DNA of 57,356 nt from Sphingomonadaceae bacterium (GTDB taxonomy: Bacteria > Pseudomonadota > Alphaproteobacteria > Sphingomonadales > Sphingomonadaceae), in contig JANYEY010000037.1 of the NCBI GenBank assembly GCA_025359685.1, positions 1 to 57,356 of the forward strand, written 5' to 3'. This document shows positions 50,582-57,356 of this stretch, piece by piece. Position 1 is the stretch's first letter. Every line of letters starts with the position of its first letter. A program made the translations under genes and the position numbers. The notes beneath the pieces were generated by a model. It was not told the origin of the DNA, searched no databases, and worked only from the letters and a program-made list of their open reading frames with translations.

Positions 50582-50589
50582 GAACGATG

Positions 50590-50666
50590 TGGTCGGGGAA
50601 AGAGGATTCGAACCTCCGGCCCCTGCCTCCCGAAGACAGTGCTCTACCAGGCTGAGCTATTCCCCG
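50590..50666 (-). tRNA. tRNA-Pro (CGG)
   Basis: A 77-nt gene with encoded CCA. The acceptor stem CGGGGAA/TTCCCCG begins with C1 and has discriminator A, both proline identity marks; the anticodon loop TTCGGGA gives CGG, reading CCG codons; the T-arm is GGAGGTTCGAATCCTCT. It converges on the HAD phosphatase gene, 8 bp from its stop. Confidence 0.95.
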
Positions 50667-50709
50667 ACCGATCGTTCGCCCTTCCAAGGAGGGGCGAGGC
50701 AGGAGCGCG

Positions 50710-50738
50710 CCTATAAGGGGGCAAGTGCGGGGTGGCAA
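50710..50738 (-). promoter_or_regulatory. Promoter of tRNA-Pro
   Basis: On the minus strand TTGCCA and TATAGG are 17 bp apart, 43 bp upstream of the tRNA. The same boxes precede tRNA-Asn, so this looks like a shared stable-RNA promoter form. The AGGAGGGGCG stretch between it and the tRNA is leader. Confidence 0.6.
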
Positions 50739-50766
50739 GCGAGCAATAGCGCGCTAACGTGGTTTC

Positions 50767-51723
50767 ATGGCGACGGCAGCGATTCCCCTTGATTCTCCCC
50801 GGAAGCAGCACTGGGAATGGCAGTATCTCGACCTGATGCGGCGCATCTGGGAGCATGGTGACGAACGGATCGATCGCACCGGAGTAGGCACGCGATCAGT
50901 GTTTGGCGCGCAGATTCGCTTTGATCTCGCCGATGGAGCGATGCCGCTGATCACCACCAAACGAGTTTACTGGAAGACCGCGACGCGCGAATTCCTGTGG
51001 TTCCTGACCGGCGATACCAACATTCGCACGCTGTGTGCCCAAGGGGTTGAAATCTGGACTGACTGGCCACTTGACCGCTACCGCAAAGCCAGCGGCGAAG
51101 CGATCAGCCGTGAAGAATTCTCGGCGCGGATCGTCGCCGACGCGGCGTTTGCAGCTGAGTGGGGCGACCTTGGCCCTGTTTACGGCAAGCAGTGGACCGA
51201 TTGGCCGGTCTATTCGCAAGTGGGCAAAAACTTGTACAAACGCGACACCGGGATCAACCAAGTCGCGCTGTTGGTGGAGAGCCTGCGCACCAACCCCGGC
51301 AGCCGCCGCCACATTGTCGAAGGCTGGAATGTCGCCGAGCTCGACCAGATGGCTTTGCCGCCCTGCCACAAGACTTACCAGTTCCACGTTGCCGGCAATC
51401 GTCTCAACTGCCTGCTGTACCAGCGCAGCTGCGACGTTGCGCTGGGGCTCCCGTTCAACCTGTGGGGCGCGGCGCTGTTCACGCGGATGCTGGCGCAGCA
51501 GTGCGACCTTGAGCCGGGCGAACTGGTCTGGTTGGGCGGCGATACGCATCTTTACCTCAACCATTCCGAACTGGTCGAAGCGCAGTTGGCGCGCGAACCC
51601 GGCGGGCGGCCCACGTTGCAGCTGATGCGGCGACCCGAGACGATGTTCGACTACCGGATCGAGGATTTTGTGGTCAGCGATTATACCCCGCAGGCCCCGC
51701 TCAGCGCGCCCGTTGCGGTGTAA
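50767..51723 (+). CDS. thyA: Thymidylate synthase ThyA
   Basis: A 318-residue enzyme converting dUMP to dTMP with methylenetetrahydrofolate. The catalytic Cys is C200 in MALPPCHKTYQF; RTGVGTRSVFG binds phosphate, and QRSCDVALGLPFNLWG and HLYLNHSELVEAQL are conserved. It is longer than the 264-residue E. coli enzyme because of an insert after WTDWPLDRYRKASGEAI, as in many ThyA proteins of the longer group. No dihydrofolate reductase gene follows. Confidence 0.96.
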   Translation: MATAAIPLDSPRKQHWEWQYLDLMRRIWEHGDERIDRTGVGTRSVFGAQIRFDLADGAMPLITTKRVYWKTATREFLWFLTGDTNIRTLCAQGVEIWTDWPLDRYRKASGEAISREEFSARIVADAAFAAEWGDLGPVYGKQWTDWPVYSQVGKNLYKRDTGINQVALLVESLRTNPGSRRHIVEGWNVAELDQMALPPCHKTYQFHVAGNRLNCLLYQRSCDVALGLPFNLWGAALFTRMLAQQCDLEPGELVWLGGDTHLYLNHSELVEAQLAREPGGRPTLQLMRRPETMFDYRIEDFVVSDYTPQAPLSAPVAV

Positions 51724-51749
51724 TCGGCGCGATTGACGATGCAACAAGT

Positions 51750-51777
51750 TTGAAATAATATATCGCTCGATTAGAAT
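51750..51777 (+). promoter_or_regulatory. Candidate promoter of the branched-chain oxoacid dehydrogenase operon
   Basis: TTGAAA and TAGAAT are 16 bp apart in an unusually AT-rich stretch, 37 bp before the E1 alpha start. An imperfectly placed inverted repeat GCTTCC ... GGAAGC (51781-51800) just downstream could be an operator. Confidence 0.4.
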
Positions 51778-51813
51778 AATGCTTCCACACTTTCGGAAGC
51801 GGGAGAGCGCTTG

Positions 51814-53115
51814 ATGGCTGACCGGCCTGCCAGTGATGTGACTGCGCGCGGCAACTTGCCGCCGCTCGAACTGCATGTGCCCGAGCCGCCGTTCCGTCCC
51901 GGCGATCCGGTCGATTACAGCTATCTCGAAATTCCCGCCGCCGGCATCCTGCCGCGGCCCGACGAAGCTTGCGCGGCCAGCGAAACGCATCCGCTGTGCC
52001 AGGGCATGATCCGCGTGCTGGGTGACGATCACCGGGCGGTCGGCGCGTGGGATCCCAAGCTCGATCCTGAGACGCTGCGGCGGATGCTGCGGGTGATGGC
52101 GCTGACCCGCGCGTTCGATGACCGGATGTACCGCGGCCAGCGCCAGGGCAAGACCAGCTTTTACATGAAGTGCACCGGCGAAGAGGCCACCAGCGTTGCC
52201 TCGGCCTTTGCGCTCGCGGACGACGACATGGTCTTCCCCAGCTACCGCCAGCAGGGCATCTTGATCGCGCGCGGCTATCCGCTGACCGAGATGATCAACC
52301 AGATCTATTCGAACCGCGCCGACAAGCTGAAGGGCCGCCAGCTGCCGATCATGTATTCCAGCCGCGAGCATTCGTTCTTCTCGATCAGCGGCAACCTGGC
52401 GACGCAATATCCGCAGGCTGCGGGCTGGGCGATGGCCAGCGCGATTAAGGGCGACACCCGCATTGCCGCTAGCTGGATCGGGGAAGGCTCCAGCGCCGAG
52501 GGCGATGCCCATGCCGCGTTCACTTTCGCCACCGTGTTCAACGCGCCGGTGGTGTTCAACATCGTCAACAACCAGTGGGCAATTTCGAGCTTTTCAGGCT
52601 TTGCCGGGGCCGAACGCGCGACTTTTGCCGCCAAGGCTGTGGGCTATGGGATTGCCGGGCTGCGCGTTGACGGCAACGATGCGCTGGCGGTCTATGCCGC
52701 AATGCGCTGGGCCGCCAACCGGGCGCGTTCGAACGGCGGGCCGACCCTGATCGAGCACTTCACCTACCGCGCTGAGGGGCACTCGACTTCGGACGATCCC
52801 GGTCAGTACCGCTCGGCGCACGAACGCGAAGAGTGGCCGCTGGGCGATCCGATCATGCGCCTGAAGCGCCACTTGATCGCGCTCGGCGAATGGTCGGAGG
52901 ACCAGCATGCGGCAATGGACCTTGAACTGATCGAACAGGTCAAGGCGGCGACCAAGGAAGCCGAAAAGAATGGCGTGCTCGGCCACGGGATGCACCACCC
53001 GTTCCACACCATGTTCGAGGACGTGTTTGAGGAATTGCCCTGGCACCTTGAGGAACAAGCCGATCAGGCGATCCGCGAGCGGCGAACCAAATGGCCCGAA
53101 TGGAAAGAAACATGA
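51814..53115 (+). CDS. bkdA1: Branched-chain 2-oxoacid dehydrogenase E1 alpha
   Basis: A 433-residue thiamine-diphosphate enzyme subunit that decarboxylates the 2-oxoacids of Val, Leu and Ile. The ThDP motif is GEGSSAEGDAHAAFTFATVFN ending in NNQWAISS, where GEG..EGDAHA is the branched-chain type. The roughly 60-residue N-terminal extension before CQGMIRVLG also fits BkdA1 and not the shorter PDH E1 alpha. The start at ATG 51814 has GGGAGAG. E1 beta begins inside its stop (ATGA). Confidence 0.9.
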   Translation: MADRPASDVTARGNLPPLELHVPEPPFRPGDPVDYSYLEIPAAGILPRPDEACAASETHPLCQGMIRVLGDDHRAVGAWDPKLDPETLRRMLRVMALTRAFDDRMYRGQRQGKTSFYMKCTGEEATSVASAFALADDDMVFPSYRQQGILIARGYPLTEMINQIYSNRADKLKGRQLPIMYSSREHSFFSISGNLATQYPQAAGWAMASAIKGDTRIAASWIGEGSSAEGDAHAAFTFATVFNAPVVFNIVNNQWAISSFSGFAGAERATFAAKAVGYGIAGLRVDGNDALAVYAAMRWAANRARSNGGPTLIEHFTYRAEGHSTSDDPGQYRSAHEREEWPLGDPIMRLKRHLIALGEWSEDQHAAMDLELIEQVKAATKEAEKNGVLGHGMHHPFHTMFEDVFEELPWHLEEQADQAIRERRTKWPEWKET

Positions 53116-54170
53116 GCGTGCTCGAAGAAGGCCCGGTCAGCCTCGCGGACGCACCCATACGCCGCCTCAACATGATCGAGGCGATCAACGATGCGCTGTC
53201 GGTGATGATGGAGCGCGATTCCAACGTCGTCGTGTTCGGCGAGGACGTCGGCTACTTCGGCGGCGTGTTCCGCGCCACGGCTGGGCTGCAGAAGAAGTTC
53301 GGCAAGAACCGCGTGTTCGATACGCCGATCAACGAATGCGGGATCATCGGCGCGGCGGTGGGGATGGGGGCTTACGGCCTGCGTCCGGTGCCCGAAATCC
53401 AGTTTGCCGATTACATCTATCCCGGGCTCGACCAGCTTATCTCCGAAGCGGCGCGGATGCGTTATCGCTCGGCGGGCGAATTTACGTCGCCGATCACCGT
53501 GCGCTCGCCGTTTGGCGGCGGTATCTTTGGCGGGCAAACTCACAGCCAGAGCCCGGAGGCGCTGTTCACCCATGTTGCGGGGATCAAGACTGTTATCCCC
53601 GCAACGCCTTACGACGCCAAAGGCCTGCTGATCGCAGCGATCGAAGACAATGACCCGGTGATCTTCTTTGAGCCCAAGCGGATCTACAACGGCCCGTTCA
53701 GCGGCAACTATGACAAGCCGGTCGAACCGTGGGCACGCCACCCCGACAGCGCGGTACCCGAAGGGTATTATTCGATCCCGCTGGGCAAGGCGCGGATTGT
53801 GCGCGAGGGCGAGGCAATGACCGTCCTGGCCTATGGCACGATGATCCACGTCGCCGAGGCGGTGCTCGCCGACATGGGTGTGGACGCCGAGATCATCGAC
53901 CTGCGCACGCTGGTTCCGATCGACATCGAGACTGTGCAAAAGTCAGTGGAGAAAACCGGCAAATGTCTGATCATCCACGAGGCGACGCGGACTTGCGGTT
54001 ACGGCGCTGAGCTCTCCGCGCTGGTGCAGGAACGCTGCTTCTACCATCTCGAAGCCCCGATCGAACGGGTCACCGGCTTCGACACCCCCTATCCGCACAG
54101 CCTTGAATGGGCGTATTTCCCCGGTCCCGTCCGCATCGGCGAAGCGGTCGACCGGCTATTGAAGGCATAA
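53112..54170 (+). CDS. bkdA2: Branched-chain 2-oxoacid dehydrogenase E1 beta
   Basis: A 352-residue partner of E1 alpha. NMIEAINDALSVMMERD and VVVFGEDVGYFGGVFRATAGL are conserved ThDP-side elements; GFDTPYPHSLEWAYFP is the C-terminal signature. It has no fused lipoyl domain, unlike the PDH E1 beta usual in alphaproteobacteria, supporting assignment to branched-chain acids. The start is ATG 53112, overlapping the E1 alpha stop as ATGA; an upstream ATG at 53091 is rejected. Confidence 0.92.
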   Translation: MSVLEEGPVSLADAPIRRLNMIEAINDALSVMMERDSNVVVFGEDVGYFGGVFRATAGLQKKFGKNRVFDTPINECGIIGAAVGMGAYGLRPVPEIQFADYIYPGLDQLISEAARMRYRSAGEFTSPITVRSPFGGGIFGGQTHSQSPEALFTHVAGIKTVIPATPYDAKGLLIAAIEDNDPVIFFEPKRIYNGPFSGNYDKPVEPWARHPDSAVPEGYYSIPLGKARIVREGEAMTVLAYGTMIHVAEAVLADMGVDAEIIDLRTLVPIDIETVQKSVEKTGKCLIIHEATRTCGYGAELSALVQERCFYHLEAPIERVTGFDTPYPHSLEWAYFPGPVRIGEAVDRLLKA

Positions 54171-54172
54171 TC

Positions 54173-55504
54173 ATGGGCAAATTCACCTTCCGCCTCCCCG
54201 ACATCGGCGAAGGCATCGCCGAGGCCGAGATCGTCGCCTGGCACGTCAAGGTCGGCGACCGGATCGAGGAAGACGGCCGCGTTGCCGACGTGATGACCGA
54301 CAAGGCCACGGTCGAGATGGAAAGCCCGGTTTCGGGCGTGGTGCTCGAAGTCGCGGGAGCCGAGGGCGATATGATCGCGATCGGCTCGCCGCTGGTGATT
54401 ATCGAAACCGATGGCGAGGTTGAGGCGGATGCGCATGGCACACCCGCGGTGGCCGAACGAATCGAGGCGGAAACGCCCGATGCCGGGGATGTGGAGCGGG
54501 TGGAAGCTGAGGCCGCGCGAGGTGCTTCGACAGGTTCACCACGAGCGGAAGTGCTTGCAGAACCCAAAACAGAAAAGCCCCAGGCTCCCAACGCCGCTCA
54601 GGCTGAGCCTGTCGAAGCCCCCTCGGCATCTACCAAAGTCCTCGCCAGCCCCGCCGTTCGCGCCCGGGCCAAAGACCTTGGCATCGATCTCGCCCAGGTC
54701 AAAGCCGCCGAAGATGGCCGCTTGCGCCACGCCGATCTCGACGCGTTCCTCGCCTATAACGCTGGTTCCGGTTTCGGATCAGTCGGGATGCGTGCCAAGG
54801 ATGAAACCATCAAGGTCATCGGCCTGCGCCGCCGCATTGCCGAGAACATGGCCGCTTCGAAGCGCAACATCCCGCACTTCTCCTATGTCGAGGAATGCGA
54901 TGTCACCGCGCTTGAGGAACTGCGCGCACAGCTCAATTCAGCGCGTGGGGCCAAGCCCAAGCTGACCATGCTTCCGCTGCTGATCAGCGCGATCTGCCGC
55001 ACCTTGCCGCAGTTCCCGATGCTCAACGCGCGCTATGACGATGAGGCCGGCGTGGTTCAGCGTTTCGGCACGGTGCACCTCGGCATCGCCGCGCAGACCG
55101 ACGCCGGGCTGATGGTCCCGGTGATCCGCGATGCCCAGGATAAGAACCTGTGGCAGCTCGCCGCCGAGATCGTCCGGCTCGCCGAGGCTGCCCGCAGCGG
55201 CTCGGCCAAGAGTGAGGAACTGTCAGGCTCGACGCTGACCGTCACTTCGCTTGGGCCGCTCGGCGGGGTCGCGACCACGCCTGTGATCAACCGGCCTGAG
55301 GTCGCGATCATCGGCCCCAACCGGATCATTGAGCGGCCGATGTTCATTCCCGACGGGATGGGCGGCGAACGCATCGCCAAGCGCAAACTGATGAACATTT
55401 CGATCAGCTGCGATCACCGCGTGGTCGATGGCTGGGACGCGGCGAGCTTTATTCAGGCGCTCAAGAAGCTGATCGAAACCCCGGTGCTGCTGCTGGCGGA
55501 CTAG
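54173..55504 (+). CDS. bkdB: Branched-chain 2-oxoacid dehydrogenase E2 (dihydrolipoyl acyltransferase)
   Basis: A 443-residue core subunit. One lipoyl domain (1-80) carries lipoyl K44 in TDKATVEM; a peripheral subunit-binding domain lies at about 160-200 (VLASPAVRARAKDLGIDL); the C-terminal catalytic domain has the active-site motif SCDHRVVDGWDAA. The linker between the first two domains (about 115-150) is encoded by a palindromic repeat of non-coding type, read in frame. It starts 2 bp after E1 beta. No E3 (lpd) gene follows in the window. Confidence 0.93.
   Translation: MGKFTFRLPDIGEGIAEAEIVAWHVKVGDRIEEDGRVADVMTDKATVEMESPVSGVVLEVAGAEGDMIAIGSPLVIIETDGEVEADAHGTPAVAERIEAETPDAGDVERVEAEAARGASTGSPRAEVLAEPKTEKPQAPNAAQAEPVEAPSASTKVLASPAVRARAKDLGIDLAQVKAAEDGRLRHADLDAFLAYNAGSGFGSVGMRAKDETIKVIGLRRRIAENMAASKRNIPHFSYVEECDVTALEELRAQLNSARGAKPKLTMLPLLISAICRTLPQFPMLNARYDDEAGVVQRFGTVHLGIAAQTDAGLMVPVIRDAQDKNLWQLAAEIVRLAEAARSGSAKSEELSGSTLTVTSLGPLGGVATTPVINRPEVAIIGPNRIIERPMFIPDGMGGERIAKRKLMNISISCDHRVVDGWDAASFIQALKKLIETPVLLLAD
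54525..54617. repeat. Palindromic element inserted in the E2 linker
   Basis: CTTCGACAGGTTC (54525-54537) and GAGCCTGTCGAAG (54605-54617) are inverted copies with one mismatch; inside them GAGCGG (54543) pairs with CCGCTC (54594-54599). CTTCGACAGG-armed palindromes are familiar as intergenic repeats in sphingomonads. Here the element lies in frame within a coding sequence and encodes part of a flexible linker. Confidence 0.75.
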
Positions 55505-55521
55505 CAAACAGGAAGAGTCAG

Positions 55522-55974
55522 GTGAGCGAGGCCGAAACCCAGCTCGATGGTTCCATCGACAAGTTCGATCAAGCCAACCAGCTCCTGATCCGCGATCTGC
55601 GGGCGAAATTGCAGGCCCGCTTTCCCACGGCGCATGAACTTGCTTACGACAACTACAACTTCTTCGTGATCGGTTATTGCGCCAACGAACGTCCGTCTAG
55701 CGCGATCGTCTCGTTGGTCGCGGATGCCAAGGGCGCGGGCCTATCGTTCTATCACGGAGCAGACCTGGAAGATCCTGAAGGGCTGCTGCTCGGCCAAGGG
55801 AGTCAGAATCGCTTCATTCGGCTTCCCTCGGTCGAAGTGCTGGACCAACCCGAAGTTGCGGCACTGATCGACCAAGCTGTTCAGCGCTCCGAATTTCAAT
55901 TGCCCGAAACTGGCGAGCCGACTTTGGTCATCCGCTCGGTGTCGGCGAAGCAACGGCCACGCCGCCGCGACTGA
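55522..55974 (+). CDS. DUF1801-like protein
   Basis: A 150-residue cytosolic protein resembling the DUF1801/YdhG family: a helical start (IDKFDQANQLLIRDLRAKLQARFP) followed by ELAYDNYNFFVIGY and a small beta sheet. Function unknown. It starts with GTG 55522 after AGGAAGAG. It is 17 bp after E2 and 12 bp before a related gene, so it is probably in the same transcript. Confidence 0.72.
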   Translation: MSEAETQLDGSIDKFDQANQLLIRDLRAKLQARFPTAHELAYDNYNFFVIGYCANERPSSAIVSLVADAKGAGLSFYHGADLEDPEGLLLGQGSQNRFIRLPSVEVLDQPEVAALIDQAVQRSEFQLPETGEPTLVIRSVSAKQRPRRRD

Positions 55975-55986
55975 AGGAGCGACCGT

Positions 55987-56574
55987 ATGACCACCGATCC
56001 ACGCATTGATTCCTACATCGCCAAGGCGCAGCCGTTTGCGCAGCCGATCCTGACGCACCTGCGCGCGCTGGTCCACAAAGCGCTGCCGGATGCGGAGGAG
56101 ACAATCAAATGGGGCATGCCGCACTTCACGTACAAGGGTAAGAACCTGACCGGGATGGCTGCGTTCAAGGCGCACGCCACCTTTGTTATCCATGGTGACG
56201 GGCGACAGGGCGACGCGATGGGCCAGTACGGCAAGATCACCAAAGTTAGCGATTTGCCGAGCGACGTCGAACTTACTGCCAAGTTGCGTGATGCCAAGGC
56301 GCGGGTCGATACGGCGGGCACCGCGCTCAAGCCGAAGAGCAAACCCAAAACGCCCAAGGCCGAAATTGCCATGCCCGGCGACTTCGCCGCCGAGCTGGCC
56401 AAGCTTCACGGCGCGCGCGAGTGCTTCGATGGTTGGGCACCGTCACACCGCCGCGAATACCTCGAATGGATCACCGAGGCCAAGCGCCCGGATACCCGCG
56501 CCAAGCGTATCGCTGAGGCCGGGACATGGATCGCCGAGGGCAAGAAGCGGAACTGGAAGTACGAAGGCTGCTGA
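55987..56574 (+). CDS. DUF1801/YdeI-family protein
   Basis: A 195-residue protein with two parts: an N-terminal DUF1801 domain (LTHLRALVHKALPDAEETIKWGMPHFTYKG) and a C-terminal YdeI/OmpD-associated segment ending AKRIAEAGTWIAEGKKRNWKYEG, joined by a Lys/Pro-rich linker (PKSKPKTPK). Its function is not known. GGAGCG before the ATG is a good ribosome binding site. It follows the shorter DUF1801-like gene, perhaps by an old duplication. Confidence 0.83.
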   Translation: MTTDPRIDSYIAKAQPFAQPILTHLRALVHKALPDAEETIKWGMPHFTYKGKNLTGMAAFKAHATFVIHGDGRQGDAMGQYGKITKVSDLPSDVELTAKLRDAKARVDTAGTALKPKSKPKTPKAEIAMPGDFAAELAKLHGARECFDGWAPSHRREYLEWITEAKRPDTRAKRIAEAGTWIAEGKKRNWKYEGC

Positions 56575-56577
56575 GGC

Positions 56578-57033
56578 TTAGCGTACGATCGCGCTGTAGG
56601 TGATTTCGCCTGCGCCGCGTGCGGCTTCGCTTGCGGCAACGTGCCAGCGCACATTGGTGACGTCTTCGGGCGTTGCCATCCGGCTGCCCACGCGCATCTG
56701 GTCAAGCTTGCCCCAGCTCCTGCCGCCGTCGAGCGAGACTTGCTCGCTGCCATCGGCGCTGCCCTGATAATAGACGCTGCGCGGTAGCGGATTGGTTACG
56801 GTGAAGGCGCCGGCCCCGCCCATGCGGGTCCAGCTTACGACATAAATTACGCGGTCGCCGTGCTGCAGCTGACTGGCGGGCTGGAGCATCCGGCCTTTGC
56901 CGGGAAGGGCGCGCTCGACATAAACTGCGCTGTCGATTGCCACCAAGGGTGCGGCTATGGCTGGAGCGGCCAGGCACAAGGCCCCGGCAAGCAAGACGAT
57001 GCTGCGGCGAAGATTCACGAGATTTGCCCCCAT
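56578..57033 (-). CDS. Secreted protein, DUF11-like
   Basis: A 151-residue protein with a signal peptide (LRRSIVLLAGALCLAAPAIAA, cleavage near residue 28). The mature part has a conserved-repeat-like beta domain (LQHGDRVIYVVSWTRMGGAG, then VTNPLPRSVYYQGSAD) resembling DUF11 surface domains. It probably sits in the periplasm or on the surface. The start is ATG 57033; the ribosome binding site is weak. The end converges on the YdeI-family gene 3 bp away. Confidence 0.7.
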   Translation of the reverse strand: MGANLVNLRRSIVLLAGALCLAAPAIAAPLVAIDSAVYVERALPGKGRMLQPASQLQHGDRVIYVVSWTRMGGAGAFTVTNPLPRSVYYQGSADGSEQVSLDGGRSWGKLDQMRVGSRMATPEDVTNVRWHVAASEAARGAGEITYSAIVR

Positions 57034-57203
57034 CAGGGTCCGCTGCGGGACCGATGACCAAGCTTGTCGCAAACAGAGGCGAAAGAATGGTTAACGCCGC
57101 CCTTCGAACACGCCGCAACTTGTGCGTGGGATGGCGTAAAACTGCCATTTCCGAAGGTTTACAGGCTCACGCCGGCAATTGTCGCCAAGCGGTCCGATGC
57201 CGG

Positions 57204-57232
57204 TTGACAGCCCCGGCACGCTGTCCTAGTGG
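57204..57232 (+). promoter_or_regulatory. Candidate promoter of tRNA-Asp
   Basis: TTGACA at 57204-57209, inside the 13-mer TTGACAGCCCCGG also found before the HU gene. A recognisable -10 is weak (TAGTGG after 17 bp). The tRNA begins 20 bp further on. The rest of the 219 bp upstream of the tRNA shows no gene. Confidence 0.45.
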
Positions 57233-57252
57233 CCCTGCTCCCAAGTGGCTGC

Positions 57253-57329
57253 GCGGGTGTAGCTCAGTTGGTTAGAGTGCCGGCCTGTCACGCCGGAGGT
57301 CGCGGGTTCGAGTCCCGTCACTCGCGCCA
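57253..57329 (+). tRNA. tRNA-Asp (GTC)
   Basis: A 77-nt gene with encoded CCA. Acceptor GCGGGTG/CACTCGC (one G-U), D-arm AGCTCAGTTGGTTAGAGT, anticodon loop CTGTCAC with GTC, T-arm GCGGGTTCGAGTCCCGT and discriminator G are complete. The last 27 bases of the window after it hold nothing recognisable. Confidence 0.96.
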
Positions 57330-57356
57330 CTTGGGAATTTTCCTAAAGTCCTGAAC

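Overview
The window looks like the chromosome of a GC-rich alphaproteobacterium, most likely Sphingomonadales (Erythrobacteraceae or Novosphingobium-like). The evidence is the alphaproteobacterial gene set (a DUF1153/SciP-type regulator, an NDUFS4-like complex I accessory subunit, a DUF6456 protein, SdhE, a small SRP RNA), GC-rich codon use throughout, and a palindromic repeat with CTTCGACAGG arms of a type I associate with sphingomonads. The assignment rests on gene content only; no 16S rRNA is present.

Layout. 1-3062: yajC-secD-secF, the accessory Sec module. 3051-9520: glycosyltransferase and XRE regulator in a GTGA-overlapping pair, divergent from a DUF6456 protein, then a Tat-type DUF885 hydrolase, a YCII protein and a Uup-type ABC-F ATPase. 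9590-12926: D-amino-acid transaminase-like enzyme, a PepSY-like secreted protein, and an OmpR/PhoQ-like two-component pair. 13055-17674: RcnB-like protein, chorismate mutase, long-chain polyprenyl diphosphate synthase, a TonB_C-domain protein and a four-TM protein. 17861-24630: SciP-like protein, aldo/keto reductase, HrpB helicase, NDUFS4-like subunit, SRP RNA, dnaX, ybaB. 24748-30027: secreted amidohydrolase, lon, HU and a clean terminator. 30037-35214: acyltransferase, small secreted protein, secA, a TSUP permease.

35219-37692 is the one clearly foreign segment: about 2.46 kb of AT-richer DNA bounded by a 16-bp direct repeat that copies the 3' end of tRNA-Asn. It carries three unrecognised small membrane-protein ORFs, one small cytosolic ORF on the other strand, a 16-codon ORF resembling the start of a serine recombinase, and a repeated TTTGGCGCACC-like motif near both ends. 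I read it as a decayed or satellite-type integrated islet and consider it the most novel item here.

37678-57356: tRNA-Asn, nadK, an EAL phosphodiesterase, mfd, sdhE, a host-attachment-family protein, sodB, a PLP decarboxylase, recG, sdaA, a Cof-type HAD phosphatase, tRNA-Pro, thyA, a branched-chain 2-oxoacid dehydrogenase operon (E1 alpha, E1 beta, E2), two DUF1801-type proteins, a secreted protein and tRNA-Asp.

Functional threads are protein export and quality control (SecDF-YajC, SecA, SRP RNA, Lon), DNA replication and repair (DnaX, Mfd, RecG, ThyA), and respiratory and branched-chain acyl-CoA metabolism. Several non-coding palindromic elements are set between or inside genes: 22359-22500 between ffs and dnaX, 34323-34461 between secA and the permease, and 54525-54617 inside the E2 gene. 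No CRISPR array, complete transposase or prophage was seen.
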